In this document: piece by piece, positions 60,801 through 64,000 of the stretch
How positions within the stretch are numbered: position 1 is the first letter of the stretch
Layout: the number at the start of each line of letters is the position of its first letter
The notes under the pieces: model-generated
Told to the model about the DNA's origin: nothing
Seen by the model: only the letters and a program-made list of their open reading frames with translations
The model's database searches: none
Program-made: the position numbers and the translations under genes
Assembly (NCBI RefSeq): GCF_029784155.1
Contig: NC_073692.1
Location: 434,411,228-434,475,227 of the forward strand
Length of the DNA: 64,000 bases
Direction of reading: 5' to 3'
Source: Uranotaenia lowii
Taxonomy: Eukaryota; Arthropoda; Insecta; Diptera; Culicidae

Positions 60801-61754
60801 TTTCTGTAAAGAATTTTTTAAATTGTTTTGTCATGATTATTATTATCACTTTGTTTTATTTATGTAGCGTAGTTATAATGATGATATTTTGAAAGTTAAA
60901 AGAGACTGATCCTTTAAGCAGGGAGACTTGAGCTCTGGTAAAAATCTGGCAAAATCAAAGAAATAAAAGCTCCATTGACTTTTTTAACCAAATCAGTTTT
61001 CATTTAACAGTTTATTAGTATCAGACAAAATGAATTATTAAAGTATGTCTACCACCCAATGTTCATTGAATACTTGAAGGCGCAATTTTCCAATGTTCAG
61101 ATAAAGGAACTTTTTTGAGTCCTTTTTATCAGTAAATTATAAGATGAATATTAATAGTTTCACGATCCTCTCAGAAGAAAAATATATCTTTTTGGACTCG
61201 ATGGATCGAGTGAACCCATAACATACATTTCGGAAAACTTTTTCTTAAGAATATTGAAAATTTGCTATTTCTTTGAAAATAATATATTCTAACGATTGAC
61301 ATATTGAAATAACTATTTTTATCTTAATATTTTTGTGTGGGAAATATTTTAAAATCATAAAAAGACCTCAAAGTCTTATTTTGTAATATTTTTCAAACAA
61401 AGTGCAACAACTCAGAAAATCAAATTTTGAAATTTTTTTGAGATAACAGGTTTGTTGTTTTGTTCTATTTGACCAAGTTTTCTTCAACAGTTGATACCTA
61501 CATATATGTAAGACATTTAAGTTGCGAGATATAGCTGAGGAATCAAGTATCCTCATTCTCACCTATTTATATAAATTTTCGAATGAACAACCATTGAAAA
61601 CCTGACAAATTAAAGATATATCGCACGCAGGAATTGAGGGCTACGAGCAATTTATTTACTTATCTAACCAAGGCATTGAAAATTGAAATAAACGAAATCA
61701 CTGCAATAAACAAAGGATAAATATAAGTGTTGAAAACTATCAATTTTAAAGCTA
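60801..61754. other. Gene-free AT-rich sequence
   Basis: Nothing recognised. Confidence 0.4.
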
Positions 61755-62290
61755 AATCTAAATGTTTAGTTGTTAGGTTTAATCTTTTTTTGCACCATAA
61801 ATCTTGCCGCTCTAAGCACTAACATGTCGATGCCAGGTTAGATCCCTGTCAAAAATAACACCATGATTTTCGGCTTAATCTACAAACTGAATAACGCTAT
61901 TATTGAGGTTAAGTTGCAGGTAAACTGAAGTAGATAATTGTTTAGCATAAAACAAGGCTTTAGTTTTTGATGGATTGAATGCGGGAAGGTAAGGCCATTG
62001 AATCAACTTTGCAAGATAGTGATACATTTTATTAAAAAAAATCATTTATATTTGAATAGCGTTTACAGCAAAAATAAATTTGCTCATAATCTGCGAAAAG
62101 GTGAAGTGAGCAATGTTGTAAAACGGAAGGGAGATCGTTAATGAAAAGCGAAAATAACAAAGGCCCTAAAATTTATACTTGAGGAACATCCGATTCGATT
62201 GATACAAACTCAGAGTTGCACCCATTGAAGAAAACAGGTTGAGAATTGCCTTTAAAGAAAAATTGAATTTGGATTTATCGCCGCGAAAGT
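61755..62290 (-). pseudogene. Non-LTR retrotransposon reverse transcriptase relic (Jockey/CR1-like)
   Basis: Read on the minus strand from about 62200 down to 61770, one frame gives SIESDVPQV, a stop, then ILGPLLFSLFINDLPSVL. Next comes LFADYEQIYF where the YADD catalytic motif belongs (second Asp replaced by Tyr). Then come NPSKTKALFYAKQL, a stop, and AENHGVIFDRDLTWHRHV. A stop follows, then GKIYGA. These are the conserved blocks of the non-LTR reverse transcriptase palm and thumb in the right order. In-frame stops and the changed catalytic box mark it as dead. The upstream part is cut off where the Penelope palindrome begins near 62300. The clade is inferred from the block wording, not from a search. 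Confidence 0.85.
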
Positions 62291-62354
62291 TTGCTCTTGG
62301 ATTTTATCGACTTTTTTCGGCGAGTTTTAATATAAAAAACCAATTTTTACCAGT

Positions 62355-62403
62355 TGTCCAGACGTTTTGAGCTACTCTGGCTTTCACTCCTCTTCAGTGG
62401 ACA
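62355..62403 (-). ncRNA. Hammerhead-ribozyme-like motif of Penelope element
   Basis: On the minus strand, downstream of the endonuclease stop, TGTCCA is followed by CTGAAGA (fits the core CUGANGA). A 22-nt segment comes next that could form a small stem II, then AAAAC, then GTC just before TGGACA. TGTCCA and TGGACA pair as stem I, GTC is the expected cleavage triplet, and ACGT would be a minimal palindromic stem III, as in dimeric hammerheads of Penelope elements. The canonical GAAAC is AAAAC here, so activity is doubtful. Confidence 0.5.
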
Positions 62404-62466
62404 CTAAAATTATATTTTTCTTTAAACATTCAATCTTAATTTTAATTTTTAATTGGAACTTACAAA

Positions 62467-63216
62467 TTACTGGCCATCGTCTAAACTACTTTGATTTTGG
62501 ACAGTTTGTTTTGTTTTTCGTTTACATTTGTTTGTCAGTGTCTGTGTTAATTTAGCAATGACAGGGTCGTAAGCAGTTTTAAAATTCAATGAATCCCTTT
62601 GTCTATTAACTACATTATCGTCGCCTCTTAACTTAATATAAAACGTTTCGGTTGTTATCCTGGCGTTGTATCCAGCGACTCTTTCCAAAATTTTAGTGTT
62701 TTCAAAATCAAATAAATGTCCATTCTCAAGACTATGTTGCGCTAAACCTGTGCTTATTTGTTTTGTAGATACAGTTGTTTTATGTTGTTTTATACGTTTT
62801 TCTAAAAACTGGCTAGTTTCACCGATGTATGATTTCCTACATTGTCCACATTTAATTTCATAAACAACGTTTATGTTTTTGTTCTTTGGAATTTTGTCTT
62901 TTGTTTTAGTGAAAATCATGTTCTTTACCTTGTCTAACGGTTGAAAAGCGACATTGATTTCGAATTGCCTCAAGTATCTTGATAACTTTTCTCCCAGACC
63001 AGCGCAGTATGGAATGGTTACAAAGTTGGTCATATTTTTACTAGAAACACTCAAACTATTGTATATTTTGTGTGTTCGTTCTGCTATTACATTTGTGACT
63101 AGGTTTGAGGGATAATTATTTACTTTAAGTATATTTTTAACTGTTTTAAGGGTATTTTCCCTGTATTTTGTGTGAGTTAGCTTAATTGCTCTATCCACTA
63201 TTGCTACGATTGTGTT
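62467..63216 (-). CDS. Penelope-like element, C-terminal RT tail and GIY-YIG endonuclease, left arm
   Basis: A stop-free frame of 250 residues, corresponding to the part of a Penelope polyprotein after the reverse transcriptase core: a Lys-rich linker (IKLTHTKYRENTLKTVKNIL), a KTKDKIP motif, then the GIY-YIG nuclease with VVYEIKC, a CGQC pair, YIG, LEKRIKQHK with the expected Arg, an HSLENGH motif typical of Penelope nucleases, and TTETFYI with the catalytic Glu candidate. The reverse transcriptase is absent, so it is a 5'-truncated insertion and not a functional polyprotein. The frame stays open upstream to 63264 only because it runs into the right arm. At the residue after YIG this copy has Glu where the right arm has Gly. 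Confidence 0.88.
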   Translation of the reverse strand, partial: NTIVAIVDRAIKLTHTKYRENTLKTVKNILKVNNYPSNLVTNVIAERTHKIYNSLSVSSKNMTNFVTIPYCAGLGEKLSRYLRQFEINVAFQPLDKVKNMIFTKTKDKIPKNKNINVVYEIKCGQCRKSYIGETSQFLEKRIKQHKTTVSTKQISTGLAQHSLENGHLFDFENTKILERVAGYNARITTETFYIKLRGDDNVVNRQRDSLNFKTAYDPVIAKLTQTLTNKCKRKTKQTVQNQSSLDDGQ

Positions 63217-63230
63217 TTTCTTATGCGAAA

Positions 63231-63983
63231 ATGGACACAATCGTAGCATTAGTGGATAGAGCAATTAAGCTAACTCACACAAAATACAGGGAAAATACCC
63301 TAAAAACAGTTAAAAATATACTTAAAGTAAATAATTATCCCTCAAACCTAGTCACAAATGTAATAGCAGAACGAACACACAAAATATACAATAGTTTGAG
63401 TGTTTCTAGTAAAAATATGACCAACTTTGTAACCATTCCATACTGCGCTGGTCTGGGAGAAAAGTTATCAAGATACTTGAGGCAATTCGAAATCAATGTC
63501 GCTTTTCAACCGTTAGACAAGGTAAAGAACATGATTTTCACTAAAACAAAAGACAAAATTCCAAAGAACAAAAACATAAACGTTGTTTATGAAATTAAAT
63601 GTGGACAATGTAGGAAATCATACATCGGTGGAACTAGCCAGTTTTTAGAAAAACGTATAAAACAACATAAAACAACTGTATCTACAAAACAAATAAGCAC
63701 AGGTTTAGCGCAACATAGTCTTGAGAATGGACATTTATTTGATTTTGAAAACACCAAAATTTTGGAAAGAGTCGCTGGATACAACGCCAGGATAACAACC
63801 GAAACGTTTTATATTAAGTTAAGAGGCGACGATAATGTAGTTAATAGACAAAGGGATTCATTGAATTTTAAAACTGCTTACGACCCTGTCATTGCTAAAT
63901 TAACACAGACACTGACAAACAAATGTAAACGAAAAACAAAACAAACTGTCCAAAATCGAAGTAGTTTAGGCGATGGCCAGTAA
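63231..63983 (+). CDS. Penelope-like element, C-terminal RT tail and GIY-YIG endonuclease, right arm
   Basis: Mirror copy of the left arm, 250 residues from an ATG at 63231 that lies at the truncation point and may be fortuitous. VVY is at 118-120, CGQC at 124-127, YIG at 131-133, R142, HSLENGH at 162-168, E191 and N212. The residue after YIG is Gly instead of Glu, and the tail reads SSLGDGQ instead of SSLDDGQ. In intact Penelope elements this domain nicks target DNA to prime reverse transcription. Here it lacks the polymerase. Its 3' flank, where a second hammerhead-like motif would be expected, lies beyond the window. Confidence 0.88.
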   Translation: MDTIVALVDRAIKLTHTKYRENTLKTVKNILKVNNYPSNLVTNVIAERTHKIYNSLSVSSKNMTNFVTIPYCAGLGEKLSRYLRQFEINVAFQPLDKVKNMIFTKTKDKIPKNKNINVVYEIKCGQCRKSYIGGTSQFLEKRIKQHKTTVSTKQISTGLAQHSLENGHLFDFENTKILERVAGYNARITTETFYIKLRGDDNVVNRQRDSLNFKTAYDPVIAKLTQTLTNKCKRKTKQTVQNRSSLGDGQ

Positions 63984-64000
63984 TTTGTAAGTTCCAATTA

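Larger units (their letters stand above)
62450..64000. repeat. Head-to-head Penelope palindrome
   Basis: Two nearly identical arms, 62450-63215 and 63235-64000, are reverse complements around a 19-bp spacer (63216-63234). The right arm runs off the window. Few differences are seen, about four amino-acid changes over 250 codons. Each arm is a 5'-truncated Penelope copy with its 5' end at the centre. Confidence 0.95.

Noticed and set aside
62666..62863. Open frame opposite the left Penelope arm (mirrored at 63587-63784)
   Set aside because: Antisense shadow of the GIY-YIG frame.

Overview
The window looks like eukaryotic, non-coding, transposon-dense DNA from an insect, most likely a mosquito. 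The pointers are AT-rich sequence with long gene-free stretches, an intact BEL/Pao LTR retrotransposon, a DD37E IS630-Tc1-mariner relic of a kind known from mosquitoes, Penelope-like fragments with a GIY-YIG endonuclease, Helitrons, and many short-TIR DNA elements. No host protein-coding gene, rRNA gene or functional tRNA gene could be supported. All recognisable coding sequence belongs to mobile elements. The species call is inference; no search was run.

Layout. 1-7.6 kb: gene-free, with two tRNA-derived SINE copies (1654-1893, 2498-2734), one copy of a GATC-rich dispersed repeat (4548-4682) and a degenerate ATCCTGAT-like low-complexity tract. 7.67-9.93 kb: a candidate minus-strand Helitron holding a strictly 143-bp periodic repeat and a Penelope GIY-YIG fragment. 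10.6-12.6 kb: an older repeat split by a foldback element with an 8-9 bp target duplication, then a diverged local duplication. 14.1-15.8 kb: a well-delimited non-autonomous Helitron. 19.5-21.2 kb: a 9-bp satellite of unit TTTTTGTCA. 22.26-29.22 kb: a complete BEL/Pao element on the minus strand with LTRs that read as identical, a 5-bp target duplication and one long open gag-pol frame. 36.06-36.95 kb: a second, almost perfect 9-bp array (TTGACTGAC). 38.1-38.7 kb: a piggyBac-like MITE. 42.86-44.5 kb: a MITE interrupted by a decayed DD37E mariner. 45.3-46.6 kb: a second Tc1/mariner-type relic. 47.7-51.4 kb: three inverted-repeat elements nested inside one another, the innermost a Tc1 relic. 54.1-56.4 kb: a third 9-bp array (AAAATTGTC). 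58.8-60.6 kb: a hAT-like element with an 8-bp target duplication. 61.7-62.3 kb: a Jockey/CR1-like reverse transcriptase relic. 62.45-64.0 kb: two 5'-truncated Penelope copies in a head-to-head palindrome, the minus copy followed by a hammerhead-like motif.

How the parts relate. The window is a layered record of insertions. Old repeats are split by MITEs, which are split by Tc1/mariner elements. The BEL element is young by its matching LTRs. The three satellites differ in homogeneity, but each repeats a 9-bp unit that contains GTCA. Only the BEL element looks autonomous; the other transposon proteins are fragments or carry stops and frameshifts.
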